Source: JACOYH01 sp964469735 (GTDB lineage: Bacteria > Patescibacteriota > Minisyncoccia > Minisyncoccales > MHMH01). From it: a stretch of DNA of 30,074 nucleotides. Of the stretch, positions 8,192 through 14,880 are shown piece after piece. Each line of letters starts with the position of its first letter. Within the stretch, counting starts at the first letter, position 1. The stretch spans positions 1-30,074 of the forward strand of contig CAYXYS010000001.1 in the NCBI GenBank assembly GCA_964469735.1, given 5' to 3'. The position numbers and the translations under genes were made by a program. Below the pieces are notes generated by a model. It worked only from the letters and a program-made list of their open reading frames with translations, was not told the origin of the DNA and made no database searches.

Positions 8192-8216
8192 ATGAAAGAG
8201 GCTAAACCTCTTTCAT
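8192..8216 (+). terminator. Hairpin after the NIF3-family gene
   Basis: A perfect 10-bp stem (ATGAAAGAGG / CCTCTTTCAT) with a CTAAA loop begins right after the stop codon. The tail (GTTTAGTAG) is poor in T, so it may be a weak terminator or an mRNA 3'-end stabilising hairpin. Confidence 0.5.
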
Positions 8217-8247
8217 GTTTAGTAGTCGCTCAAGGCGGCTGCCTGCT

Positions 8248-8279
8248 CCGCACCGAACTTGTTCTGATGCGGGTTTTTT
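8248..8279 (+). terminator. Second hairpin with T-tract
   Basis: CCGCA pairs with TGCGG and an inner GAAC pairs with GTTC around a TT loop; the stem is followed by GTTTTTT. It fits an intrinsic terminator about 60 bp after the NIF3-family gene and just before the DUF763 promoter. Confidence 0.55.
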
Positions 8280-8294
8280 GTTCCTTTTTCGCTC

Positions 8295-8323
8295 TTGTGA
8301 GCTTATGACAAACACAGTAAAAT
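8295..8323 (+). promoter_or_regulatory. Promoter of the DUF763 gene, apparently leaderless
   Basis: TTGTGA (8295-8300), 17 nt, TAAAAT (8318-8323), then GAAGCA and the ATG. The 6-nt gap leaves no room for a ribosome binding site. Confidence 0.6.
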
Positions 8324-8329
8324 GAAGCA

Positions 8330-9436
8330 ATGAGAACAGGAATAGCCACAGTACCCCTGGATTACGGCCATTGTCCCAGATGGCTGTTTGAAAGGATGAA
8401 AAGGCTCGGCCGGGGGATCGCCACTGCCATTGTGGAAGAATACGGCCCGGACGAATTTTTAAAAAGACTCTCCAATCCGGTTTGGTTCCAGTCTTTGGGA
8501 TGTGTTTTGGGATTTGATTGGAACAGTTCTGGCCTTACCGTCACGACCCTCGGGGCATTGAAAGTGGGGCTGTTTGATATTCAGGATAGGTTAGGCATTT
8601 ACGTTTGCGGAGGCAAGAGGGAATCTAGAAAAACTCCCGACGAGATTACCGCTTACGGCATTTCCAGGCAGCTGGAATTTGCTCCCGATCTCGTTTATGC
8701 TTCCAAAATGGCAGCTAAAATAGATTCGTCCCTGATCCAAGACAAATACCAAATTTACCAGCACAATTTTCTTTTTACAAAATCGGGAAACTGGGCGGTC
8801 ATCCAGCAGGGAATGAACACCAACAATCAGACGGCTAGGAGGTATCACTGGCTTTCTTCCAGAGCTAAAGATTTTATCGAAGAACCCCATAGCGGCATAG
8901 TTTCTCAGGTTTTCGGGAAGCCCTTAAACCTTACCTCCAAAGACAGTTCGGAAAACAGGAATATAAGCTTGGCTCAAATTCAAGAGGAGCCCAAAACAAT
9001 TTTAAGAAATTTAGATTTAATACAAACCAAAACTTCGAGGAATCTTACTTTAATGGAGCTTTACGACAAGGAATTCCATTGGCATCCGGTAGCAGAAGAA
9101 AAGTTTGACTTAAAGCGCCTGCAAAAAACCATAGCAATAGCTTCTGACCGCTCCCCCAAAAAGTTCGAAGAGCTGGTTTCTTTGAGAGGCGTCGGTCCTA
9201 AAACGATAAGGGCCTTATCTTTGGTGGCGGAATTGATTTACGGAGCCAGGCCCTCTTACAAAGATCCGGCCAGATACAGTTTTGCCCATGGAGGAAAAGA
9301 CGGAACTCCTTACATGCCAGACCCTGCTGAGATGGATAAAACCATCGACATAATAGAAAAAGGGATTAAGATAAGCCAGGTATCCCTTAAAGAAAAAGAG
9401 GGCGCTCAAAAGAGATTGACTCAATTCGCGCTGTGA
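8330..9436 (+). CDS. DUF763 domain protein
   Basis: The 368 residues match DUF763, a family best known in archaea and some bacteria, of unknown biochemical function. The diagnostic opening MRTGIATVPLDYGHCPRWLF, the FQSLGCVLGFDWNSSG segment, the WAVIQQGMN strand with a YHW element, and the closing GGKDGTPYMPDP are all present. Residues ~278-305 (FEELVSLRGVGPKTIRALSL) form a helix-hairpin-helix, so nucleic-acid binding is likely (inference). The start follows a -10 box by 6 nt. It is convergent with elp3. Confidence 0.9.
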   Translation: MRTGIATVPLDYGHCPRWLFERMKRLGRGIATAIVEEYGPDEFLKRLSNPVWFQSLGCVLGFDWNSSGLTVTTLGALKVGLFDIQDRLGIYVCGGKRESRKTPDEITAYGISRQLEFAPDLVYASKMAAKIDSSLIQDKYQIYQHNFLFTKSGNWAVIQQGMNTNNQTARRYHWLSSRAKDFIEEPHSGIVSQVFGKPLNLTSKDSSENRNISLAQIQEEPKTILRNLDLIQTKTSRNLTLMELYDKEFHWHPVAEEKFDLKRLQKTIAIASDRSPKKFEELVSLRGVGPKTIRALSLVAELIYGARPSYKDPARYSFAHGGKDGTPYMPDPAEMDKTIDIIEKGIKISQVSLKEKEGAQKRLTQFAL

Positions 9437-9543
9437 AAAAATATTCTTCCAGAAAAGCCAAAAAAGGGAGAATCGCTTACCGAACTCCCAGTCTCGTGAG
9501 ATATAAATTAGTTTTGAAAAACAGAAAAAGAAAAGCGCGCTAA
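9433..9543 (+). CDS. Possible 36-aa highly basic peptide
   Basis: A GTG start overlapping the DUF763 stop (GTGA) opens 36 codons to a TAA at 9541. The product (KKYSSRKAKKGRIAYRTPSL, ending KNRKRKAR) is almost ribosomal-protein-like in charge. Its stop lies in the loop of the hairpin shared with elp3. No family is recognised and there is no independent evidence of translation other than the coupling-type overlap. Confidence 0.25.
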   Translation: MKKYSSRKAKKGRIAYRTPSLVRYKLVLKNRKRKAR

Positions 9544-9552
9544 AGCGCTTTT
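9531..9552. terminator. Bidirectional terminator between convergent genes
   Basis: AAAAGCGC and GCGCTTTT form a perfect 8-bp stem with a GCTAAA loop. On the minus strand the stem is followed by a T-rich run (CTTTTTCTGTTTTTC), making a convincing terminator for elp3, whose final codons and TAG stop form the hairpin. On the plus strand only TTTT follows. Confidence 0.65.
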
Positions 9553-11156
9553 ACCATATAAGTGTTTTTCAGCCTGTATCCCAGTTTGCGGTAATAGTTC
9601 CTCACTCCGATGCCGGAAATTACGGCAACTTTATTTACTCCAAATTCTTTTTTAGCCATTTTCTCCGCTTCTTTAACAAGTTTTTTCCCTAGTCCCTTAT
9701 GCTGCGGCGATAGAGAAGCTGGAGAGGTTAGACCTCTCCAAGGTTGGAGAGGTCTAACCTCTAATGATTGGCCGTAGGTATGAACTTCCCTAATAATGGC
9801 TGTTTGAGGCGAAGCTTTAAATCTCTTTGGAGTCTTCGGCTGACTCTGTGAGGCCTCTTTCATGATGCGGAAACGCAGAAGGGCGTATAATTTCGTTCGG
9901 TTTTTGTTTTCAAAACTCAAAAAGACTTCCTTGCCGCCGGAGGCTTTGTAATTTTGGCGGAATAATTTCAGTTTTTCTTTAGGATTGTAATTTCCTCTTA
10001 CCTCGCGGCAGCGAATACAGCGGCACCTCCATCCTTCTTTTTTGGAATTGGCGGCCAGCAGTTGGCGGAGATTGGAAATTTTTGCCGGTCCCTCAACAAT
10101 GCTGGTAGAAGGGATGTCCCTGGTAATCCTTTGGATTCTTACGTAAGGAGGAACCGACTTCTTTATAGATTTTACCAAGCCAACCAGTTGTTTTTTAGTG
10201 TAGGGTTTGTATTTTTTCTTTTTCCACCAATCGTAAAGCGGAGCCTCCTTTAAAAGAGCGCAAGGGTATATTTTCAGCATATCCGGCTGGAAACGAGAAT
10301 CAGAGAACAGTTCTCTGAATGTTTTTATGTCTCTTTTAATGTTGGAGCCGGGGAGATTGGGCATCATTTGATAGCAAACCTTAAACCCGGCATCCTTTAG
10401 GAGTTTGGTGGCTTTAATAGTTTCTTTTCTGCCATGGCCTCTTTTGGTAAGTTTTAAAACATCATTATAAAGGCTCTGGACTCCCAGTTCAACCATAGTC
10501 ACCCCCAGTCTCCTCAATTCCTTAATTTCTTTTTCGGTAATGAAGTCCGGCCTGGTTTCAACGGATAAGCCGATGATTCTATGCTTTGCTTTTTCATTTA
10601 AGGACTGAGTTTTACTGAGAGAGGCCGAACTTCTTCCATTACAGGCCTCAAAACATCTTTTAACGAACCAGTTTTTGTATTTTTGGGGATAAAAAGACCA
10701 GGTTCCCCCGATAATTCTCAGCTCTATTTTATCTGTCGGATGGCCGGTCATTTCCAGGGCCCTTAGCCGCATTTTAATCTGGCCGAAGGGGTCGTACTTA
10801 TTGAGAATAGCCCTCATTACCGCCGGCTCATTATTAAGATAACTCTTTGGAGCTCCTTTTTGGGAAGGGCAGTAAACGCATTTTCCTGGGCAGGGGTAGG
10901 GCTTGGTAAGGACGGAGACGTTTATTATTCCCGACAGGGAGCGAACAGGCCTGGTAACTAGCAGCTTTTCTACCGTCCTCGACGGCTTTATTCTTTTATT
11001 TTTGACTAATTTATGATAGATTCTTAATAAGTCTATATTATTAGGACAGGGAGCTTTGGATTTTTTGGCAATCCTTCTTTTTACGGAAGCCAAATCCCCC
11101 GCGGTTTCAGCCGAAGTTTTGATTAACTCTTTAATTGTAGATTCCAAAACATTCAT
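9540..11156 (-). CDS. elp3: Elp3-family tRNA uridine-34 carboxymethylating enzyme (radical SAM + GNAT)
   Basis: Elp3 installs the carboxymethyl group at C5 of wobble U34 using SAM radical chemistry and acetyl-CoA; single-subunit versions occur in archaea and some bacteria. The 538 residues show the radical SAM motif PYPCPGKCVYC (C89, C93, C96), then NNEPAVMRAI, YDPFGQ, GGTWSFYP, RPDFIT, ELGVQS, RGH and PNLPGS, all Elp3 hallmarks, and a second cysteine cluster CRCIRCREVRG. The GNAT domain follows with HKGLGKKLVKEAEKMA and the terminal NYYRKLGYRL. Residues ~465-479 (LEVRPLQPWRGLTSP) are encoded by a large palindrome and look like an insertion. The start overlaps that of the divergent methyltransferase. 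The other Elongator subunits are not in the window. Confidence 0.93.
   Translation of the reverse strand: MNVLESTIKELIKTSAETAGDLASVKRRIAKKSKAPCPNNIDLLRIYHKLVKNKRIKPSRTVEKLLVTRPVRSLSGIINVSVLTKPYPCPGKCVYCPSQKGAPKSYLNNEPAVMRAILNKYDPFGQIKMRLRALEMTGHPTDKIELRIIGGTWSFYPQKYKNWFVKRCFEACNGRSSASLSKTQSLNEKAKHRIIGLSVETRPDFITEKEIKELRRLGVTMVELGVQSLYNDVLKLTKRGHGRKETIKATKLLKDAGFKVCYQMMPNLPGSNIKRDIKTFRELFSDSRFQPDMLKIYPCALLKEAPLYDWWKKKKYKPYTKKQLVGLVKSIKKSVPPYVRIQRITRDIPSTSIVEGPAKISNLRQLLAANSKKEGWRCRCIRCREVRGNYNPKEKLKLFRQNYKASGGKEVFLSFENKNRTKLYALLRFRIMKEASQSQPKTPKRFKASPQTAIIREVHTYGQSLEVRPLQPWRGLTSPASLSPQHKGLGKKLVKEAEKMAKKEFGVNKVAVISGIGVRNYYRKLGYRLKNTYMVKAL
9721..9763. repeat. Palindromic repeat inserted in frame within elp3
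   Basis: Two tandem palindromes sit here: GGAGAGGT-TAG-ACCTCTCC (9721-9739) and, after AAGGTT, GGAGAGGT-CTA-ACCTCT (9746-9762). Together they form a perfect 17-bp inverted repeat (9723-9739 against 9746-9762). The unit is translated on the minus strand as part of the Elp3 GNAT domain without breaking the frame, reminiscent in principle of the Rickettsia palindromic elements found inside genes. Confidence 0.8.
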
Positions 11157-11853
11157 GAGGGAAGATTACGCAAAAAAACTATTAAAGGAAACAACCGAGA
11201 ATTATAACCTGATTGCCAAGGACTTTTCAAGGACCAGGCGTTTTATTTGGGAAGATATTAAGCCCTTAGCTGATTTTACCGTAACTGGCGAAAGAATTTT
11301 AGACATCGGCTGCGGCAACGGCCGCCTGCTTCAAGTTTTCAGGGACATAGATGTTGACTATACCGGTGTTGATATTTCAGAAAAACTGATAGAAGAAGCG
11401 AAAATCCATTACCCTAATTCCAGGTTTTACGTTTACGACGCGCTGAGATTGCCTTTGCCGACGAATCACTTTGACAAGGCTTACGCTGTTGCCGTGCTCC
11501 ACCATATTCCTTCCCGCGAATTAAGACTTAGGTTTTTAAAAGAGGCCAAGAGAGTGCTGCGGCAGGAAGGCCTTTTGATCCTTACGGTTTGGAACCTTTG
11601 GAGCTGGAGGGGGATAGGGTTGATTTTGAAAAATATTTTTTTGAAGCTGATTGGCCGGTCTAGGCTCGATTTTAAGGATGTTATGATTCCCTGGGGCAAG
11701 ACTTGCAATAGATACATTCATATTTTTACCCAAAGAGAGCTGAAAGATTTAGTAGAAGAAGCCGGATTTAGGGTAAAAGAAATCGGCGTTTTGGGAGCCG
11801 GAAGGAGAAAAAATAGGAATTACTACGTAGTTGCCGAAGACCCTACGCCTTGA
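11155..11853 (+). CDS. Trm9-like class I SAM methyltransferase
   Basis: The 232 residues form a class I methyltransferase: SAM loop ILDIGCGNGRLL (48-59), acidic GVDIS at the end of strand 2, and VLHHIPSRELRLRFLKEAKRV at motif IV/V. Several features follow the order seen in yeast Trm9/AlkBH8 methyltransferases, which methylate cm5U34 to mcm5U34: the N-terminal DFSRTRRFIWEDIKPL (Trm9 HFSQTR..PW), HH followed by SRE/TRE, TVWNLW (CWALE), a VMIPWG element and the C-terminal RYIHIFTQRELKDLVEEAGF. It is head to head with elp3, whose product would supply the substrate. The start at 11155 is chosen because longer frames run into elp3; it is MREDYAKKLL. Family assignment to class I methyltransferases is certain, the Trm9 role is inference. 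Confidence 0.8.
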   Translation: MREDYAKKLLKETTENYNLIAKDFSRTRRFIWEDIKPLADFTVTGERILDIGCGNGRLLQVFRDIDVDYTGVDISEKLIEEAKIHYPNSRFYVYDALRLPLPTNHFDKAYAVAVLHHIPSRELRLRFLKEAKRVLRQEGLLILTVWNLWSWRGIGLILKNIFLKLIGRSRLDFKDVMIPWGKTCNRYIHIFTQRELKDLVEEAGFRVKEIGVLGAGRRKNRNYYVVAEDPTP

Positions 11854-11878
11854 CAATACGTTAAAATTAAGCTATACT
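11850..11878 (+). promoter_or_regulatory. Strong sigma-70-type promoter
   Basis: A perfect TTGACA (11850-11855) overlaps the stop codon of the methyltransferase, then a 17-nt spacer and TATACT (11873-11878). It would start about 20 nt upstream of the AGGAGG ribosome binding site of the next gene, which is therefore leadered. Confidence 0.75.
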
Positions 11879-11905
11879 ATCTCAGTACATTGAAGGAGGA
11901 GTAGA

Positions 11906-12157
11906 TTGACTGAATCGCAGATATGGGCAGAAAACGTTGTCCGAAAAGATGGAGTGGCAATTAGGGCTGAAATGACCAACGGCAACGCTATAATCGCCTT
12001 TGAAAAAAGAAGCGGCAAAGTTAAAGAAGTGGACAGATTCCCTTTTTCGGGACGGAGAATTTCCTGCCGAGACGATCTCTGGATGCCCAGAAGCCATTAC
12101 AGCCAGGCTGTAAAAATGGCCAGAGGAATTCTCAACGAGAAAAGAAAAAAGCCCTAG
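11906..12157 (+). CDS. Hypothetical protein (83 aa)
   Basis: A TTG start at 11906 is decided by AGGAGG at 11894-11899, six bases upstream, and by the consensus promoter before it. The 83-residue product is soluble and charged (TESQIWAENVVRKDGVAIRA, later SGRRISCRDDLWMPRSHYSQ) with no signal peptide or membrane segment; no family is recognised. It is followed by a strong terminator overlapping its last codons, so it is probably a single-gene transcript and possibly well expressed. Confidence 0.7.
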   Translation: MTESQIWAENVVRKDGVAIRAEMTNGNAIIAFEKRSGKVKEVDRFPFSGRRISCRDDLWMPRSHYSQAVKMARGILNEKRKKP

Positions 12158-12180
12158 GAGCAATCCCCCGGGCTTTTTTA
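12145..12180. terminator. Bidirectional intrinsic terminator
   Basis: AAAAAAGCCC and GGGCTTTTTT form the stem around 12155-12169, with T-runs on both strands. It separates the 83-aa gene from the convergent DUF3307-like gene and overlaps the end of the former. Confidence 0.8.
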
Positions 12181-12181
12181 T

Positions 12182-12520
12182 TTAGAAAACAATCAAAGCG
12201 ATAGCAAACGGCACTAGGAGGTGGAAAATCTGGTCGAACCCGAATGCTATCACGCTGTGGTTTTCATCGGCGAAGAAGCTCGCCGAGAACAGAGCGAATT
12301 TTCTGACAGGCCTGTCGATTATGATGTGGGAAACGAAGATAATCGCCAGCCACCACAGATCGACCTCGAACCAGATGAATAAGGGGATGAAGAATAGGGT
12401 GTACAGAAAGCAGTGTAGGAAGATAAGACGCCCCTTTTTCCATTTATGGCTCAGAAAATCGGCGATACAGTGCGTAGGTACGCAGCAGTATAAAAATACA
12501 GCCATCTTACACCAATCCAT
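12182..12520 (-). CDS. DUF3307-like membrane protein
   Basis: The 112-residue protein is almost entirely hydrophobic with about four membrane segments (VFLYCCVPTHCIADFLSHKW, FLYTLFFIPLFIWF, WWLAIIFVSHIIID, and LLVPFAIALIVF at the C-terminus). The spacing of HCIADFLSHKW, an inner His (LIFLHCFLY), SHIIID and a late DQIFH resembles DUF3307, a small membrane family of unknown function. AAAGGAG lies about 9 nt upstream of the ATG. It stands alone on the minus strand between a terminator and a tRNA. Confidence 0.65.
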   Translation of the reverse strand: MDWCKMAVFLYCCVPTHCIADFLSHKWKKGRLIFLHCFLYTLFFIPLFIWFEVDLWWLAIIFVSHIIIDRPVRKFALFSASFFADENHSVIAFGFDQIFHLLVPFAIALIVF

Positions 12521-12599
12521 CGGACACTCCTTTCAAAAACAAGATTTTTAATATACAATATAATAGATTATAGGCCGAAAAAGATCTCTGGTCAATCCC

Positions 12600-12672
12600 G
12601 TCCTCATAGCTTAATTGGATAAAGCGCGACCCTCCGGAGGTTGAAATCTAGGTTCGAGTCCTAGTGAGGGCA
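12600..12672 (+). tRNA. tRNA-Arg (anticodon CCG)
   Basis: A full cloverleaf can be drawn: acceptor GTCCTCA/TGAGGGC with one G-U pair, D-arm GCTT/AAGC (12609-12625), anticodon arm CGACC-CTCCGGA-GGTTG (12627-12643) with CCG at positions 34-36, a 4-nt variable loop, and T-arm CTAGG-TTCGAGT-CCTAG (12648-12664). The discriminator is A at 12672; CCA is not encoded (CAC follows). It reads CGG arginine codons. Confidence 0.95.
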
Positions 12673-12705
12673 CACTTAAAACGTGTTTTTAGCCATCTTA
12701 TTTGC

Positions 12706-12711
12706 TATAAT
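12706..12711 (+). promoter_or_regulatory. -10 box upstream of the LOG-type gene
   Basis: A perfect TATAAT lies 15 nt before the ATG at 12727, implying a leader of only about 8 nt and excluding longer in-frame starts that would extend into the tRNA. Confidence 0.5.
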
Positions 12712-12726
12712 AACTATATAAAGCAT

Positions 12727-13275
12727 ATGAAGTTTAAAATAGCCGTCAGCGGAGCCGCTGAGGTGGGGCATTGCGCCAAGAATATCAAAGAGCTCTCCCA
12801 AGAGGTGGGCAAGGAGATAGTTAAGCAAGGCGCCGTTCTGGTTACCGGGGCTACTACCGGCTGTCCGTATTATGCTGCCCAAGGGGCAAACAAGGCGGGG
12901 GGAATAAGCATTGGCTTCTCTCCGGCTGCTTCTGCGTTAGAACATAAGAAGGTCTATAAACTGCCCGATGACGAGTTTGATGTGATGGTTTACACCGGTT
13001 TTGATTATTCTGGCAGAAATCTTTTAATGACCAGAGCCGCTGACGGGGTAATTATTGTTTGCGGTCGGATGGGCACTCTAAATGAATTTACCATCGCTTA
13101 CGAGGACAAGACCCCCATTGGAGTGCTTTTGGGTTCGGGAGGAACAGCAGATCTTATTCAAGGACTGACCAGCCGTCCTCATAAGAAAAGGGGCATGATA
13201 GTTTATGACGCCGATCCCAAAAAATTGGTAAAAAAATTAATTAAGGAAATTAAAAAAGAAAAAGGCTATAAGTAA
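12727..13275 (+). CDS. LOG/SLOG-type Rossmann protein
   Basis: The 182 residues (start MKFKIAVSGAAEVGHC) match the SLOG/TIGR00725-type nucleotide-binding Rossmann family related to LOG phosphoribohydrolases. Seen are the strand-loop IAVSGAAE, GAVLVTGATTGCPYYAAQGA (nucleotide-binding loop), SGRNLLMTRAADGVIIVCG and GRMGTLNEFTIAYEDKTPIG, equivalent to the LOG GGxGTxxE signature but with RMGTLNE. The exact substrate is unknown; cytokinin-activating or nucleotide-hydrolysing activity should not be assumed. A frame extending upstream to 12664 overlaps the tRNA and is rejected. Confidence 0.82.
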   Translation: MKFKIAVSGAAEVGHCAKNIKELSQEVGKEIVKQGAVLVTGATTGCPYYAAQGANKAGGISIGFSPAASALEHKKVYKLPDDEFDVMVYTGFDYSGRNLLMTRAADGVIIVCGRMGTLNEFTIAYEDKTPIGVLLGSGGTADLIQGLTSRPHKKRGMIVYDADPKKLVKKLIKEIKKEKGYK

Positions 13276-13383
13276 ACATTTTTAAATATGAAAAAATATT
13301 TTAATAACTATAATTTCATCTCTTTGGGTTTATGAAAAAAAAGCATTTAAAAGGTCGAGTTATTATAATAAATGGATAAAATT

Positions 13384-13638
13384 ATGGCAGACGAAGAAAA
13401 ACAAATAGGAGAAGTCAGCCATTACTTTGGCAATATTGGAGTAGCAGTCATCAATCTTACCGATTCGCTAAAGGAGGGGGATGAAGTCAGGATTGTCGGG
13501 GGAGATACTGATTTTACCCAAACGGTTAGTTCGATGGAAGTTGAACGAGAGAAAATCCAGGAAGCCAATAAGGGAGACAGCGTTGGATTGAAAGTTGGAC
13601 AGAAAGTACGACCCGGATACAAGGTTTATAAGATATAG
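13384..13638 (+). CDS. EF-Tu domain-2-like small protein
   Basis: The 84-residue protein is a single beta-barrel of the translation-factor domain 2 type (IGEVSHYFGNIGVAVINL, LKEGDEVRIVGGDTDFTQTV, GDSVGLKVGQKVRPGYKVYK). Such stand-alone domains are found next to peptidase U32 proteins or alone and have no firm function. A TATAAT at 13364-13369 makes the ATG at 13384 the better start: the ATG at 13372 would lie upstream of the expected transcription start. Upstream 13276-13371 is AT-rich with a weak AAATAT/ATATTT hairpin and nothing else recognisable. Confidence 0.78.
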   Translation: MADEEKQIGEVSHYFGNIGVAVINLTDSLKEGDEVRIVGGDTDFTQTVSSMEVEREKIQEANKGDSVGLKVGQKVRPGYKVYKI

Positions 13639-13664
13639 TACATATTTATCAATCGCCCCGAGCG

Positions 13665-13679
13665 GCCATCTCAGATGGC
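13665..13679 (+). repeat. Short hairpin between small genes
   Basis: GCCATC-TCA-GATGGC is a perfect 6-bp stem with a 3-nt loop, 22 nt before the next start codon. No T-tract follows, so it is not a standard terminator. Confidence 0.4.
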
Positions 13680-13700
13680 GTGCTTAATTGAATTTGAATA

Positions 13701-14258
13701 ATGAGCCAATATTATCCTCGCCAAAAAGAGCTGAATGAAATTAAAGGGCATTTTAAACCCCGGGGCCCGAAATCAAAAAAGATAGAGCAGGAATACGGGC
13801 CGGGAAAGACCGACGTTTTAGTCTGCAGGAAATGCAAAGCTTTTTATTGGTATAAATCCTGGCATCACAATTTATCCGATTACCCGGAATTAAATCAAAA
13901 AAAGAGAATAAAATTTACTATTTGTCCGGCCTGCCAGATGATAAAGAGCAATAAATACGAAGGAGAAATCCGCATTTATGGAGCGCCGACGGAAATAAAA
14001 AAAGGCATAAGGGATTTGGCGAGAAATTACGGGCAAAGAGCTTTTCGGAACGACCCTATGGACAGGGTGATTTCCATAGAGGACGCTGCTCTCCGGGGCC
14101 AAGGGAAAATTATGAGGATAAGGACAACGGAAAACCAACTTGCCCAGAGACTGGCCAAGAAAATCAGCGAAGTTTACAGGGGAAAGTTTGAGCTTTCCAT
14201 TAGCCATTCAAAGGAAGAGGATACGGTCAGGGCCACGTTAACTTTTAAAAAAAAATGA
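13701..14258 (+). CDS. Zinc-ribbon protein related to the BCAM0308/NMD3 N-terminal type
   Basis: The 185 residues contain two CxxC pairs (C42/C45 in LVCRKCKAFYWYKSWHH and C75/C78 in ICPACQMIK) forming a zinc ribbon, then a two-part domain (IRIYGAPTEIKKGIRDLARN, DPMDRVISIED, TTENQLAQRLAKKISEVYRG). The order 'CPAC, nucleic-acid-type strand, HPLERI-like, HLARRIGEAL-like' resembles proteobacterial BCAM0308-family proteins and recalls the zinc-ribbon part of archaeal NMD3. RNA or ribosome binding is plausible but inferred. It starts a run of closely spaced genes; the next gene overlaps by ATGA. Confidence 0.7.
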   Translation: MSQYYPRQKELNEIKGHFKPRGPKSKKIEQEYGPGKTDVLVCRKCKAFYWYKSWHHNLSDYPELNQKKRIKFTICPACQMIKSNKYEGEIRIYGAPTEIKKGIRDLARNYGQRAFRNDPMDRVISIEDAALRGQGKIMRIRTTENQLAQRLAKKISEVYRGKFELSISHSKEEDTVRATLTFKKK

Positions 14259-14554
14259 TTTCAATTTTTATTGCTGCCGTGGGTGGCGGAGTTTTAAGGG
14301 GACTGGTGGGATTTATTAAGCACCAGTTTTCATACAAAGACGTGGGTTTCAAACTCACTTATTTTTTAGCGATGATGTTTTTGTCCGGGGTGGTGGGCCT
14401 TCTGGCGGCTTTTGCCGTCAAAGAAACCGGGTTTACCCTTTTGGGTTCTTTTACGCCGGCCTTGGCTTTTATTATCGGCTATGCCGGAGGAGATTTTATT
14501 GAAAATATTTACAAAATAATCATTAAAAAGTCTTCATTCTATGAGTCTCTTTAG
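14255..14554 (+). CDS. Small membrane protein (99 aa)
   Basis: Three hydrophobic segments can be seen: a short N-terminal one (ISIFIAAVGGGVLRGLVGFI), one at ~33-55 (LTYFLAMMFLSGVVGLLAAF) and one at ~62-80 (LLGSFTPALAFIIGYAGGDF). The compact three-helix layout with a charged tail resembles phage-holin-like small proteins, but no family is recognised. It overlaps the zinc-ribbon gene by 4 nt and the next gene by 14 nt, so translation is probably coupled. Confidence 0.7.
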   Translation: MISIFIAAVGGGVLRGLVGFIKHQFSYKDVGFKLTYFLAMMFLSGVVGLLAAFAVKETGFTLLGSFTPALAFIIGYAGGDFIENIYKIIIKKSSFYESL

Positions 14555-14876
14555 GCAAATTTCAGGATGGGCCCTTCTCGTAGGAGGAGTGTTGGTTATA
14601 GTTTACGGACTTTACACTTCCTTCAATATCTTTACCGGCGAGACCGAAGCTCCGGAACTGTTCTCATCGGAAAAGGGAAGCGTTATTTCTTCTCAAGGGG
14701 TGGAGGGCATTGAAGGTCAGCTGCAGCAGATGATCCAGGAGCAGCTGGAGGGCTTTCTTCCGTCGGCTTCCATTTTCGGTTTGCTTAATTTAGTGGCTTG
14801 GTCTATTTTCGCCGGAATCCTTATTTTCGGCGGAGCTCAGATTTCAAGCTTGGGGATAAAATTAATTAAAAATTAA
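14541..14876 (+). CDS. Small two-helix membrane protein (111 aa)
   Basis: One membrane helix near residues 9-29 (WALLVGGVLVIVYGLYTSF) and one near 79-98 (FGLLNLVAWSIFAGILIFGG) flank a ~45-residue acidic, glutamine-rich extracytoplasmic or cytoplasmic loop (GIEGQLQQMIQEQLEGFLP). No family is recognised. Its overlap with the previous gene and the 4-nt gap to the next suggest the three small membrane proteins act together (inference). Confidence 0.7.
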   Translation: MSLFRQISGWALLVGGVLVIVYGLYTSFNIFTGETEAPELFSSEKGSVISSQGVEGIEGQLQQMIQEQLEGFLPSASIFGLLNLVAWSIFAGILIFGGAQISSLGIKLIKN

Positions 14877-14880
14877 AAAT

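Noticed and set aside
12664..12726. N-terminal extension of the LOG-type gene
   Set aside because: It would overlap the tRNA-Arg 3' end and lie upstream of the TATAAT box.
13372..13383. ATG at 13372 as start of the EF-Tu-domain-2-like gene
   Set aside because: It is 2 nt after the -10 box, so upstream of the expected transcription start; the ATG at 13384 is better.
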